Assembly (NCBI GenBank): GCA_013396655.1
Contig: WBMV01007609.1
Location: 586,459 to 650,458 of the forward strand
Length of the DNA stretch: 64,000 bases
Source: Campylorhamphus procurvoides
Lineage: Eukaryota; Chordata; Aves; Passeriformes; Dendrocolaptidae
Direction: 5' to 3'
The position numbers and the translations under genes are program-made. Of the stretch, positions 27,066-40,618 are shown piece after piece (the first letter of the stretch is position 1; each line of letters opens with the position of its first letter). Below the pieces are notes generated by a model. That model made no database searches and was not told the origin of the DNA. It saw nothing but the letters and a program-made list of their open reading frames with translations.

Positions 27066-30000
27066 CATAAAACCTCATGGTCTTGAGTCCCCCTCTGAAT
27101 AAAGCCAACATGACAGAGGTGGCTGCAGGTGGGGAGCTCCACCTCTGGAAGCAGGACTTTCTTTGCAACTCTGTTCCTGCTCCTCCAAAGTGTGGGTTTG
27201 TGTGAGCCCCCACCTCAAGGGAGGCCCTGTACAGCAGGGTATGGAGCAAGGTGAGCCACCAGCAGGTCTGAAGTGCTCTGTCCCTGCAGCTGCTGAGGTA
27301 CCTGAGGGCAGCTGAAGGTTGTTCTTCTCTCTGCAGACCAGCGTTGGAAACAGGGAGCAGGATGCTCAGCTGGAGGGAGGGAAGGTCTTAGCTGATGACC
27401 ATAGCCCTGGGCTGGAAAAAGCTCACTCAAGCAAAGATGTGTGCCTGTTCTTGCTCCCCACAGCCTTGTCCTGCCTCTTCCTCACCTCTTTTCTGTCCCC
27501 TCCCATGTCGCACACCAGCTCGGTCCACCCACTTCCTCTACGGGGAAGGCAAATCTGGTGGCAAGGGATTGATGGGTTTGATCAAAGGACAGTGAACACA
27601 AGAGCAAGAAGGAATGTTATTTAGAAATCTCTCATCTCACAGGCATGTGTAGCTCTAAAAATGCTCAAAAAAGAGTAATTACTGTCATAAAAATGAGTGG
27701 GAAGTGAGATAAAGGGCTTATCTCATGGGGCAGGTCATGGCAGAGTAACCTGCCTGCTTTCATCCCTGGGAACCGGTTTTCTAAACAAGGCAAAATGCAA
27801 AGTTGAGTGCAAGCATCATTAACATGGGGGAGAACTGAGTTAAAGGAGAGGGAGGCAGATGGTGCCAGAAGGGAGGTCTGGAGCTTGATGGTTTCCCAAG
27901 GTCAGCCCTGGTGTCTGGTCAGTGTTTCTCCTGGCACACTGCTTGTGGTCAGCATTGCCCAGAGAGGCAGGCGTGGCTGGGAGAGGAGGATGGGATCTCA
28001 CCGAGCAAGAACTGCTGGAGAAGAGGAGGGTGGGATGAGACCTGTTCAGCAGGTGGGAAACACAGCACATAGCAGTGATCAAGCCCAAACAGGCAATAAT
28101 TCCGTGATAAAATCTAGGGACACTATTTATCACGCAGGTCTCTTTCTGCAAACATGAATGTTTGAGAATGAGAGTGTCCAGCTCAGCTTAGAAGCTCTAA
28201 TGCTCTTCCTGAAACCATCTCAGATCTTCTTCATTTGTATGTTCAAGCTGATGGGTGTCTGCTGCAGCCATAAAGAGGATGATACTGTCTTGAATACCCC
28301 ATTTGTTTTCTGGTTGCATTTCTTCCTTGTTTAAGAAAGCAGTGGCACCGACCATGCTACATTACCCCAAAAATGTCCTGTGCTGGGAGAGTAAATGTCA
28401 CGGGTGACAGAAAAGTGATGTGTGAGCATTCAGCAGTCAGGACCGTGCATCAGGGCTGTACATCACTTTTCAAGATCTCTCAGCTCTCCACTGAGATGAA
28501 CAAATTCACTGTTCAGGATCTCAGGAGCCAGTGAGCGGATCCTCTGCCATGTAACCTGCTCCCAGTGCATGCAAATTATGATGGCCTGGCAGGGACAACT
28601 CTTTTGGGATCCACAGATCCCTATGGAGCAGTGACAGGGCTCAGTGCCAGGCAGGATCAGGCCAAGGTGATCAGACTCGGAGGCCAGGCCAGGGCTGAGG
28701 AAATCCCAGCCTTTGCACTGGTTTGGACTTGCCAGAGGATGATTCCCTGGTTGTTTTGGTTTTGAATTCTGCCACACTTCTGGAGGCAGGGTCACCACCC
28801 AGCCTCAGAGCCATCAGAGCCACAGTGTGTTTAAGTGTCATTCAGGAACCTGCAGCCACAAAACTGCTCAAACTTTTAATTTTGCAGTCTCAACCCACCC
28901 CCTTGTCATGCTCAGAGCAGCACTGAGCTAAGCCCTGCCTGGCCGTGCAGGCTGTTTGCCATCTGGCACAAGCAGGACCCAGTAGAGTTAAATAAATGTT
29001 AAATACACAGTAATACCATGTGACGCTAGCAAAAGGCAATGAGTTCAAGCTCAGAGAGTCTGCTTATGTAAACAGCATCCTGAAATTAATATTTACCTTT
29101 TAAAACAAACAGATATTTGGGGTGTTTCACAGTCTTTCTGCCTAACAGATGCCAAGAACAACAGCTTGGTACTGCAGGGAATTGGCTTGACAGCTCAGGG
29201 GACAGTAAACTCCCCACCAGTCTCCAGACTGCGAGGTCAGAGCCGGTCCCTCTCTTTTCAAGCAGATAAATTTGCACAAGTGCCAGATTAATCTTTGCTC
29301 AGGGGCTGCGACCTCTAATGAGGAGTGGGAGCCACCCCGACTTTGCAGCCGGGAGCGGGGATTCAAGCAGCAGATGGGCTGAGGACGGAGGATTTGGGGC
29401 TGCTCAGAGCAGTCCCTTGTCCAGAGGGGCTCTGGGGAGGCAGAAGGGCTGTCCCGTGGTGGCTTCTTGGCTGGCAGCATCACCACCAGCCAGGCAGCTG
29501 TGCTCCATTTCCAGCCAGACCTGCACCTGTGGGGTAAATCCCAGCATTTCTCTAAGGAGCGATGGTTTTGCAAATTGCAACCAAAGCCCCTGTCAGAGCA
29601 CAGCCAGGGGATGGGGGCTCGCTGCGCACCCCTGGAGTGCCCCTGGATTCTGCTGCCGCTCCTCCATGAAGTCATCTCAGGGCCATCCCCATCCTCACAG
29701 GAGCAGCCAGCACTTTTCTGGAGTCTGCTGTGTTTTTTCTAAACATTTTTATCATTTTGTAGCAGTGGGGCACGTGTGCCCACACAGACACAAAGCAGAA
29801 GTCCGCTGCCACCGTGGAGATGTTTGGGATCTCAGTAAATAGGAGATGAGTGGAGGCTGGGACAGGAGCCCGATTTTGGTTCTAGTAGGATATTTTTTGC
29901 AGATGTTTGAAGCAGAAGGAATTTTCAGTGCATTTTGCAGCTCACCACTTTACCATCACCCACTGTTCAATTTTATTTCTGCCCTCTGCTCCTAAAGCAC

Positions 30001-31180
30001 CTTCATCCCTGGTACAGGGCTTTCATCCTCCTCCTCCCAGCTGGGGACAGCTCTGTGGTGCTCGCCCCCTCCTGATCCCTCCTCCGGCTGTAGGTGCCCT
30101 TGTCCCACCCAGCCACTTGCCGAGGATTTGGGGTTGGTGTGGCTCTGTGTGGGGTGCTCAGCTGGCTCCTACCTTGGATTTTCAACTCTCTTCAGCAGAT
30201 TTTTAGTGAGTTTTCAACCTCCTGTGGAAGGGGAGAGAGGGGCGTGGGGAGCCCAGAAGGTTGGAGATGCATCAGGGCTCAGAGTGGAGATGGGAACCCC
30301 AAATCCAGCCCTCCAGGACACGCTGCTCACACGGGCATCGCTCCCTGGGTGAGGGGACACGGGGCTGCCACCTGCCACTCGCCCGCCGTGCAGCTGCTGG
30401 CTCGGGATGACAAAGTGCCACGGGCTTTGGGAGCCTGGTACCTGCCAGGCACGGCAAAGTAAACCCATTAATGGCAGCAGTGTGTGGGTGGGAGCCGGGG
30501 TGGGAGCCGGGGCCGGGAGGATGTGGGTAGGCTCTATTACCCCTGTAAAACAAAAACCAACAATGACGCCAGCGGGGCTGCGAGTGGGGCCCCTCCGAGG
30601 GCAATGGGGAGTGATGGGGGCTGATTAAACAGGTGACACACCAAAAGCCATGTCAAGCCAAGCTGAGCTTACTAAACCACATGAACTAAAGGGTGCTCAG
30701 GTGCCAGTGAAGGGCTGCACCTAGCATGGGGGGCTCAGAGTTTCCAGAATGACTGTGCCGGAAAAACCGGTGTATTTGAGCACAGATTCACGTTGAATAC
30801 CTCCTTCTTTTGAAATCTAATCCTCCTTGCATTTAAACTGCTGATAGTGCTTGTCAGGGCTTGTAGTCACTATGATTGAAAAGGTGATAGCAAGTGGTAA
30901 GCAAGGCATCTGCCCTGACAAAGTCACATGGGGAGTTGCAGCTCGTTGCTGGGGACCAGGGCTGGGTGATGCCACCAACACACTTTGACAGTGACTGCCC
31001 CCTCAGGAAGGACCATTGGGCTGTTCCCTGACTTTGCTTCCTTCAGCTAGTTCAGATCACTCATGAGGTCAGCCAAAGCTGAGCTGGAGAAAGCAGAGGA
31101 GTTTTCCTATCGAGTGACAACTTCGGGCTAAAAGTGGGAGGATGTGATTGGGTCACTGGGAGGTCTGTGGGGACACGGGG
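27066..31180. other. Non-coding stretch with a G-quadruplex motif
   Basis: No exon recognised in 4 kb. Frames of up to 177 codons (for example 29142-29675 on the - strand and 29318-29842 on the + strand) overlap antiparallel in GC-rich sequence, as expected by chance. A G-quadruplex pattern lies at 30486-30517. Confidence 0.5.
30486..30517 (+). other. Predicted G-quadruplex motif in a 12-bp repeat
   Basis: Six G-runs of three or four Gs with loops of one to four bases, built by repetition of GTGGGAGCCGGG. It is a short tandem repeat and a strong G4 pattern at once. Confidence 0.6.
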
Positions 31181-31249
31181 ATGGGATGGGATGGGATGGG
31201 ATGGGATGGGATGGGATGGGATGGGATGGGATGGGATGGGATGGGATGG
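31181..31249 (+). repeat. (ATGGG)n pentanucleotide microsatellite
   Basis: Almost fourteen perfect ATGGG units without interruption, 69 bases. The perfection suggests a young, probably length-polymorphic array. Because 5 is not divisible by 3, all forward frames stay open through it and give spurious repetitive ORFs. Confidence 0.97.
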
Positions 31250-31810
31250 AGGTCTCTGGGGGATGCCATCAGCCCTCCCGCTTCCCAGAACAGGTCCAGC
31301 TCCAGAGGGGTTGTCCAAAATATGTATCTCCTGTCTGTACCACACCTCAGCATCCCCTTACAAATTCAAACTTAATTATGGTGTTTGGTGCATGGTAATA
31401 GAATGCCAATTTTCCCTAAATAGTGGTTGATATATATAAGACAAACTTTGAATCTCTGCTATTAAAGTGAATGGGTAACTCACATTTTATATGAAAGCCT
31501 AGAAACAAGGCTGCAAATGAGTAGACTCAAATAATCCTCTCTGAACTGGAAAAAAAGAAATACTGGACTTTGGAGGAAGAGCCATGCCCCAGTATAAACA
31601 GGGATGTTTTCAGAACTGGGAGCAGGACTTCATGTTTCCTCAGGGAATTAACCACAGAGCTCAGCTAGGGGTGATGGACTAGAGCAAGTCTTCCTGCCTG
31701 CTGATTTCTATAATGAATTTTAATCACTTTGCCCTGCCTGTTTCCAGCTTGGGCAAGAGTTGTGTGAGGATTTGTGCACCCTGGGGTTTTTAAGACATAT
31801 TTCTATACTA

Positions 31811-31945
31811 CAGAAGAATATATATAACATAATATATATATAAATATATTATATATAACATATCTATAAAAGAAAACTTTATATAAGCATATATAGAAAA
31901 CATAAATATGAATCTATAAAAATATGTAAAATACATATACATAAG
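31811..31945. repeat. AT-rich low-complexity tract
   Basis: Long alternations of TATATA, TATAAA and ATATAT with several short self-complementary stretches. Local base composition is nearly all A and T, unlike the GC-rich sequence that follows. Confidence 0.85.
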
Positions 31946-34900
31946 AAATATTTCATTTCTCATCCAAACAAAACCAGAGAGCAGCAAATCTGTTGCTGGT
32001 AGTGAGGGCTGGAAATGGCAGAGCTGAGGGAGGGGTTTTGCCAGGGATGATGAGTTGGATACAATCCCCCCCCGAGACCTCTGTGCACACTGGACACAGT
32101 GGCAGGATGGCACAGGGCAGCTGATATCCTGGGTGGGGGGTCCCCAGTGACATCCACAGTGCCCACGATTGCTCCGTGCCAGCAGCCCGAGTGGCAGGAG
32201 TGTTCCCAGGCTGTGGAGATGCCCTGCAGAGGAGCAGGTTGGCTCATGGATGCTCTGCCCAGTGCTTGGCATGTGCCAAGGCCGCCGCTCCGGTGCTGGC
32301 CTCCTTCCCACGGAGATTGCTTTCCTAGAAAGCTCTCCCTGCTGCCGTCCAGCCAGTCCTGGAGCACCCGCTGCTCCCTGGCCCTGGCACCAGAGATGCC
32401 ATCAGCCTGAGGCCGAGCAGGGAGGAGCCCAGCAGTGTCAGGACTCCTTCCACCCCTGGGTCCAGGCTGGCGAGCCCAAAATCAGACATGCTGGATGGCC
32501 CAGCTGTGTTTGGGTTTGAGAGTGAAAGGACATGTGGGTGTGCTTTTCCTGTCCTGCCACATCACCTGGCACTGCCCTGCTCCCCAGCTGGCTGCTGGCA
32601 CGTTCCCCTGGCAAAGGGGCTTCAGGTGCCAGGGCAAGGTGCACAATCCAATTTGGTTATGGGGTTTTTTAATAAGCTTTAATGTAAAATATAACCTAGG
32701 ACTGCTAAGAAATTAAAAATAGTTGTAATATTAAGCCTTGAATGCAGTCTTCTCTCCCAGCAATCTCCTGCCCCAGATCCCCTGGCTCATGTGGCACAGG
32801 GTGGTTTCAGCTGGAGCACAGAGGACATTCCAGCTGGGCAATGAAATGGCTTGTATTAATTTGGGTGGAATTTTGTTTTGGAAAAGGTGATAGAACAAGT
32901 ATGTGGCATTTTCATTCCAAATCCAGGCTTCATTTTATGTGATAAACTGTAGAGCTGGAGATCAGCAGAAATTGAAATAATGGATTTCACTGTTACTGAC
33001 TTTTTTTAAAAAAAAAAAAAGCCATTAACTGGCAAATTCCAAAATGTCATGATTTTTCTGGCTGTTCAGCACAAAAACCAATCTGGAAGTGTCAGTACCT
33101 GAGCCCCCAGCAGCCCTCTGAGCCTGGCCAGCTCCAGAGGCTCTGGCAGATCCCGGCTGGGTCTCCATTGCTTTGGCTTCCTCAGAGAGGCCCCTTGGCT
33201 TCAGGTCACACCGTTTGCAGAAGGACATCAGCCTTGCTGGCATCTCCCAGTGGCATCTGTGACTCTGCCCAAAGTACCAGGAGGGTGAGGAGGGTTTTTT
33301 TGTCAGTCCTCAAGGCTGGACCACCCACCTGGATCTCTGATGCAGGGATACCTGCCCTGGGATTGTGCCCTTCCTGGATGGAGCCAGAGCAACGGGCAGC
33401 ACAGGGTGCCCTGGGAGCAGCCAGCTCCACCCGGGAGTGGTGGGTAGCACAAAGCCCATATCAGCAATGATTTCCTGACAAACAGTGCGGCTCATTGTCT
33501 GTTCTCATTTATAAACTGCTCCACACCAGCCATCTGATATCCATTATTACAATTACAAACAACCCACAGTAACTCTCCAGCTGGTCAGCTCCATCCTAAC
33601 AGCACTGCAGCCATTCAGGGATGCCATATGGTACCAGAGTTTCCAAAGCAGCATTGTCAATCAGCCTTATTAATTTCTGAGTTCATTTCTTTTCCTTTTA
33701 GGGATATATTTTTTCCTTTCTTTCTATATAAGACAGAGACACTTCTCTGGCCTTAATTTGGAATATGCAGCTTGACAGAATAATTGAAACATCTACAACT
33801 ACAAGGCAGCTGGCAGGGAAAGGAAGAGCCTGAACTCTGTGAGCAACCCCCTGAGTACCGGTGCTCATGCAAGACCTCCAAGTGTCTCTTACCATATATA
33901 CCACAGTGCATGCCACGAGAATATTAAAAACGCATTAGATGTGGAGAGCTGGACATGGCTGGCTCTTTACTGCAGATGGAGGGCTGATAATGGCCACTTC
34001 TCTTCAATCTCCAGTCTCCTTTGGGCTATATTTATTTTCTCCCCAACAGTTTGGAGCCTATGGGTGGCATTATTGGAGACAGTTGTAGATGCTGAGATGT
34101 TCCCAGCTCTGCTCGTGCCCATCCTACTGCAGCCCAAGGTGATGCCCACCTGGGTGCTGTCAGGTGGACTCTTCCTTTGGGGTGATTTTTGGTGAAAGAG
34201 CCACTTTTGTGCCTGGTCTATTCCGTGTGGCACCATTACAGCCAGCTGCACAGTGTCTCTGCCACAGTGTCATCGTGGATATTGGTGAGGTGAAGGGATG
34301 TGCAATTCCCAGCCAGTCCCAGCCATTCTCAACCCTCCAAACATATCTGGTCATAGCAGCCAGGCACTGCATCACAGCCACTGGCTGCATGGACTGCTGA
34401 GGCCTAATTTTTGTTTTCCTTTTGCATTTTTAAGCAAAACCAGCAATCACCAAGGGATTTTTTTATTTTCTCAGCTCACGGTGGCTGAATTTTGTGGTTC
34501 TGAAATGTCCAGATCCAGCTAAAGCTCAGCACCAAAGCTCCAGCAGGATTTTCCTTCCCTGGGAGTGGGATAGAAGTGATGGGGCAAGTGGAGATGGGAA
34601 CCTTTCAGCATGAGCCGTGGGCATTGTGGCACACTCAGAAGGTCCTTACAAAAATGTCTCTATGTGTTTTCATGTTTGGTTTCTCTCCAGTTGACTTTGG
34701 TGTCTCCCCAGTTGACAGTGTGGTGTTCACAGCCAGAGCAAAAGCTTCCCCTGAGCGTGTGGGTGCCTCCAGCAGCACCCCCAGACATGCTGGGCTGTGG
34801 GTATCCATGCCCAGGGGGCTGGCAGAGCTCTCAGTGCATGATTTCACTCCTGGCTGTGACACATGGCCAGGGAGTAGGACGCAGGCTGAGAAGAGAGGAC

Positions 34901-37900
34901 ATCCAGGAGCTCCTTGCATGGTGGTGGGTGAGACCGGCAGGTTTTGGTCTCTTTGGTCATCCTCCCTGACAAGGGCAAAGAGCTCCGTGGGGCCAGGACA
35001 GTTCCGAGGGGAAATCCATAGCTGCATAGATGGCAACACCAGGGCTCCAGCCTGGTGTCCTGCTTCCCTGTTCTGCAGTCCCTGTGGGCATCTCCCACAC
35101 TGCTTTTAGCTGTTTGGAGGCAGGTTCCAGCCTTGGGGAGCCCAGTGAGGATCCAGCACCAAGACACAGCCTAGCCCAGCTCTGCCAAGGGCTTTGCTCA
35201 TTCCCAGAGCCAAGGCCAGTATCCATCTCTGGAGTGAAGTGCTGGGAATACGTCAGCTCTCCAGAGCATCATCCCTTCAATGATGGCTGTTTCTCCATGT
35301 GCAATATCACTGCTGCAGATGCCTTCACCCATGGAAAGTGCAGGTTATGGTGCTCCTACCTACACTTGCCCTTGGTGTGGACTGGGAGCCCCTTTCACAG
35401 AGTTATTCCTTACTGCCATCACTTTTGTCTTATCCAGTGGACATGCTTTGAAGGGTACATTGAACTGGATGGATTGTTGATTTATTTACAATAATAAAAT
35501 ACCACTCTTTTGTTGCTGTTTCACGTTTCTTTAGCTCTCAGCACCGAGCCCCAGTTCCCACCTGGGACTCTGCAGCCGTGGTTTGGTGCCCAGCTTACAC
35601 TTCCATGGCAATGCTGCAGGGCATCCAGAGGACAGGAGAGGCTTGTGTCTCCATGGATGAGTTCCTGTCTCCAGCTGTGACCTGATCTCACCTGGTGTAG
35701 CTCATGGTGGTGCTGGGATGGGGCAGCAGCCTGAGGCCCTCCCTGGTACCTGTGGTACCCATGTGGGTTTATGCCATCTCCAAGTTTTCACCTGACTTTG
35801 CTCAACTCCACTGGCCTTCTCCAGTGTGCAGGGGAAGGTTTCACAGCCTTATTTGCATGGACACCCAGTCAGAGTTCACTCTCCTGACATTTTGCTGCTG
35901 ATTGGAGTTTGGCTCTGGTGTTTCCCTCCTTTGGGCTCTGTTTGCACCAGGACTGTGCAAGAGCCCAGCCTTTGGTCCTGGCTCCCCTCCTTGGCCAGGT
36001 ATCCAGGGCTTTCCAGGAGGGCTAGAAAGTTGGCTTTGGTTGTGATCCCCACTGTGCTAGCAGTGATGGGCAGGACTTGTCTCCCCATCCCACCACTGTC
36101 TAGTACTGTCCCCTCTGTGCTGCCCTTCCCACAGGACACACAGAACATGTTTTTCTTTGAGTTTCTGAATTTTTGACCTTTCCTTGATTTTCCCACACCT
36201 TTCCCCTCTGGTTCTCTGCGACCCAGCCCATCCCTTCTGCAGGAGGCTGCTTGCTTGCTCTGCATCTCTCTCGCTGTGGTCATGGGAACATCAGAGCCAC
36301 CCCCAGACCAGCCCTTGCCCTTGTCCCTCCTGCTACTGTGGCACAAATGATTCTGTCCTTCCTGATATGAGTCAGGCACTTCGAAAAGCCTGGCTTTGGA
36401 CAGCTCTATTGTTTTGCAGGATATTCAATGACACTTGTCCAAAGAGCCCTCGTGGCTGTGATATTTCCTGTGGGTTGGGAATGCATTGGGAGGGTCTTTG
36501 GGACCTCACATGCGTCCCCCCAGCCCACCTCTGCGGGGCCAGATGCTGCAGGGCCGTGTGGTGCCCTGGGACTGTCCTGCAGCAGAGAGCCACTGCTCCT
36601 GGCTTAGTTTCCCTTTTCCCCCATCCCTGATGCAATCCTGCAGTTATCCCATTGCACCCTGAAGTGCAGCCAGTTGCTAAACCCCTCCTCTTTCATGTCT
36701 CTGTCCAGTTCTGAGGCTCCAGGATCTGCACCAGCGCAGTTGCTTTTGCCTGAAGGTTATTGGGCTATTTTTCCCCCACTTTTTTTTTCTTTTTTTTGTG
36801 TGGGATTTTGATGTTTTCTCAGCATACTTCAATTATGATTTCACATACCTCCCAGAGCTGACTCACTGCTGACACCATCTTTTCTGCAGATCAGAGGGAA
36901 GCCAAACCAACATGACTTTTTGGTCTTATTCCTTGCTCTGCCCACACGGTTCCTTCTTCTCCTCCATCCCTTCCTGACCTCACGGTTCCCTCTGTGCCAG
37001 TCCTTTCTTGGGGACACCTCTCCACAAGCACTGAGCACACTTTGCTTCATGCAACCTGTGGATGCTGTGCCCTGGGTCAGTCCTGACATCACCTAAATCT
37101 GTCTCTCCCGATGGGCTCAGAGCACAGGCTGGGCAGGTGAAGTTCCACCCCCGGACACCGTGATTGCAATTTATGCTCAGATCAACAGAGGAGAGAACAT
37201 TTGCCTTTTATTTTACCCAGTTCTTGAGGTGCTGGAGGAAAAAACTCTGGTCTGCCAGCTGCCCTGCCTGGAGCTGCCTGTGCCAGGGATGGGGAAAGAA
37301 GCAGGCAAGGGCACAGTGCCGAGGTCAGTGTTTGCTCCAGAGCCTGCCTCGCACCAGCTTTCCAAGAAACTTTGCAGCAGGGAAGAAAAAAAAAAACTCA
37401 AGCTAATTTTTTCATTTGCAGCTGGAGCGAGGCCAGATTTTGCAGCAGAACATTTTTTGGTGAAAATGGAGCTGTTGTCTTCTGGCCAACACTTGTTGAA
37501 TAGCCCCTGCCTGGCCAGCACCGTGGGATGGCAGAGCCTGGGCCAAGAGGGAGAGATGAGGGGCACCAGCCACTGCTTAGTGCGTTTTGAGGCCAAGCCC
37601 AGACCCCACTGAGTCCCCACTGAGGTGCTGCTGGAGGGGACTGACTGCCTCCCCTGTGGGCTGCGATCACAACTTCCCTTTGAAAACTCTCCAGTGCTTT
37701 GTTCTCCCCCTGATACAATCCATTTGGAGCAAATGCAGCCTCAGAGCATCTTGCCAAGCCCACAAGCTTTGGGGAGGGAGGCTCCTGCGAAGCATTAGCA
37801 GCAGATAAGGTCTCCTCTGGGATGGTTGGGGAGGGACGTGGTGGTGGTGGAGTCTCTCCCCTACTTGTCCTGTCCTGAGGACTCCACTGACCAGGCAGTC

Positions 37901-38478
37901 AGGGAATGCCAGCACCCACCTTGGCTCCTTCACCTAATTAATCCTGTCACTATCCTGTTCCTTCACCTAATGTGCTCCAGGACCCTGCACACTGCTGCTC
38001 CTCAGTTCCCACTGCCGATGGTCCCCTGCCTGCCAGGCATCCCGGGGTGCCCCAGCATCCCCCAGCTCCCAGGGATGCTCAGTGCTGGACCAAACAAGGT
38101 CAAGGGCATGTGGCTCAGTGGCAGTGGGTTGGCATGGAGACCCCGTTCTCAGGCACCTGGTCCTGAGCCCCAGCACTGCAAGAGACAGGGCTGGACTCAC
38201 CTCACCTGCAGCCACAGGTGTGCAGGAATCTTTTTAAGCCCCTGAAGGCAAATTCCTTATCCTGCCTTGTCCTGCCTGATCTGTGCACACAGACAAGGCT
38301 GGAGGTGCAGGCAGGGATGCCCGGCATACCCACAGGCAGAGTCAGAGGTGCAGGCAGGGGTCTCTGGGTCCCCATGAGGTGCCAGTGGTGGGTAAGTGAT
38401 GTGACAAGTCCCCATGGGATGCAGTCTGTCCCTAACCCAACATCCCCACAGGCACCTGGGGTGCTCGGTGACAGTTGA

Positions 38479-38508
38479 GGGGTTGGGAACGGGGCAGGGT
38501 GCAGGGGG
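38479..38508 (+). other. Predicted G-quadruplex motif
   Basis: Five G-runs of three to five Gs separated by loops of two to four bases. Pattern-based prediction only. Confidence 0.55.
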
Positions 38509-39992
38509 AGGTTAATGCTGTTATCAGCCAGGGCGGGGGGTCTCCAACAGACGAGGCCTCGCTGGCCAGATGGGGAGACTCGTCTGCCACTCGCCGGGGC
38601 CACAAAGGAGGGTCCCCTGGTAGCAGCTGGTCCCAAGGAAGAGGTTAAGGAGACACGTGTCAGGGCAAAGCCCAAAGGGTGGCAGACGCGGCCCCAGCCT
38701 TTGTTGGGGTCACCTCCCATCTGACGGGGAGCAGGTGGGGTGGGAGCTGGAGGGACCAGGGGCCGGAGGGGCAGTGGGATGGCTCTGTCATGGTCCCACT
38801 GGGCAGCGCCGGCTGCGGGCCCAGCATTGCCTCTGAGAGCTATTCACAGGGCTGCCTTTGTGCCTTTGCAGAGAATGAATCTCTTTTTTTTCCCCCCCAG
38901 AATGGATGGGAATGGCCCCATGGCAGGAGATGCTGATGGCGGTCGCTGGATGCCCTGGCCTGGAGCAGGGGACAAGGCAGGGAACAAGAGGGTCAATGGT
39001 TTGACAGCAAGGACAGGGGCTGGCTGGGCATCCTCCTGGTCTACTCGGAGGAGCCCAATGGACAGTGGGATGGGCAAGCCACAGCCAATACTTCATCCCT
39101 GTGACTGGAAGTGGCAGAGCTGTGGCCCTGTGGGCACTGCTGGCCCCAGGACCTGCTCTGGAGGGCAGGATCCAGCCAGGGGTCAGGGCTCGCTCCCTGG
39201 CATAGACCAGCCCCCTCACTCAGCCCAGGCCCCCCTGTCCCCTCCGCTCCCCCTCGCCTCCGGCGCAGGGCTAATTTCAATTATCTTCTCCAGGCCATAT
39301 GAATTCTATTAATATCAAAGTAATGAGGTAGTTACTGCGATTCGGAGGAATGGCTGGGGAATTGCTTGGGATAGGGTTTCACCAGCCAAGAGGGTAAATT
39401 AAAACCTCCCTTTGGAGAGGAGCAAAGGGCTGTATCAGAGGTGAGCGGGGGCCAGCCTGGGGCAATGGGGGATGTTCAGGGTGTCCTTCCCCAGGGAGCC
39501 ACAGCTGCCGTCCCTGGGGTCCTTCTCGTGCTGGGGGACTCCTTTGGAGATGCCATGAGCTGGATGGGGAGCTTACAGCAGGGGTGATGCCCCCCACTCC
39601 CTTCAGTCTCCGTACAAGTTCCCTTACAGCCTGTGCCTGGAGCATCCACCCTGGAATACAGAGGAATCCCCGTGCCCAGCCTTCCACAAGCCATGACGCT
39701 TGGTTTAGGGAGCCCTTAAAAGCAGCACTGAAATGGGCAGTGTGTGTCCCATGACAGGCAGCACCCCAGGGCTCGGGACTGTGGTGGGTCCCCCTGAGGC
39801 ATGTGGGGTGCAGCTGCATGGGGAAGGATGGGGAGTGCTCACAGATCCTGCCTGGCCCCTGAGTCCAAGGAACTGATGCTTTTCCAGGTCCAACATCCTT
39901 CCCTGAGCACCAAAAAGACCTGGCAAAAGGCCAGTCCCGATCCCCTGGGCAGCCCTCAGCTTGCTTCAGAGACCTGAAAAGACCACGGAGAA

Positions 39993-40046
39993 GGGGGAAA
40001 TAGCAGGGACAAAGGAAAATAGCAGGGGAAAGGAAAATAGCAGGGA
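39993..40046 (+). repeat. Short tandem repeat, AAATAGCAGGG core, three copies
   Basis: The core AAATAGCAGGG occurs three times, separated by purine-rich spacers such as ACAAAGGA and GAAAGGA. The unit is roughly 17-19 bp. Too short to call a minisatellite with certainty. Confidence 0.75.
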
Positions 40047-40618
40047 CCACACATGTATGTATACATCCTCCTATAAAACAAGTTCCAGATACTTGTCAGG
40101 CTGGAAAAAGAGTTTTTCACGGGTCAGTGGATGTGGTCCACAGAAACAGTGCCTGCAAATGAAGGGAAGGGGCCCCTCCTGCATGGCCCTGGTTGTGGGG
40201 TGATGGGGATGCCAGCAGATCCTGGTCCCAGCTGCAGCAGGAGCCCAGCCAGGAGCCAGGGATGGTGCTGGGCACGGGGAGGGCAGGAGGCTGAGCCGGG
40301 GGAGCGTGCATGCATCAGGGGGTAAAAATAGCTCTTGTTGTGGAGCAGGAGTGTCAGAGATGCCTGCCAGGCTGCGGGGGGAGCACGAGGTGCCTCCCAA
40401 ACCCCGAGAAGAGGAATTTGATGAGGAAGGCGAGCAGGGATTAAAGGCAGGGTGTGGTTTGTGCCCGTCGTGCTGAACAGAAAGTCAGGGCATGTGGGAG
40501 GATCCTGCTGGACACCGGCCCCAAAAAGGCGGGCTGGGGCCAGCCCAGAGCCCAGAATAGCTCAGCAGAGAGAAGAGCTGGGGATCCCTCTCCAGTGTCC
40601 CCTTAACCCAGATAAAGC

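Larger units (their letters stand above)
31946..40618. other. Long non-coding stretch, no gene recognised
   Basis: More than 8 kb without a supported exon. Features seen are an A/T homopolymer near 33001-33020, a T-run at 36778-36797, a G-quadruplex pattern at 38479-38508 and a small tandem repeat at 39993-40046. An AT-rich block with many homeodomain-type ATTA cores lies at about 39268-39340, just after GC-rich sequence. Frames of up to 223 codons occur (39379-40050 on the - strand), but that one runs through low-complexity sequence and overlaps other frames. Confidence 0.5.

Noticed and set aside
26726..27249. - strand frames of 132 and 138 codons
   Set aside because: Antisense translation of a CR1 3' end. 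The same peptide words (for example QPQLLWA) recur wherever CR1 occurs.
28980..29050. A B-box-like GTTCAAGCTC suggesting a tRNA or SINE
   Set aside because: No A box, no cloverleaf arms and no terminal repeat in the surrounding bases.
29142..29842. Overlapping 177-codon (- strand) and 174-codon (+ strand) frames
   Set aside because: Antiparallel overlap in GC-rich sequence, no recognisable domain, no splice or promoter context.
31134..31430. Repetitive Gly-Met-Trp-Asp and Pro-Ser-His frames
   Set aside because: Translations of the (ATGGG)n array in several frames on both strands.
39379..40050. 223-codon frame on the - strand
   Set aside because: Starts within a short tandem repeat and overlaps several other frames. 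No similarity to any protein I know.
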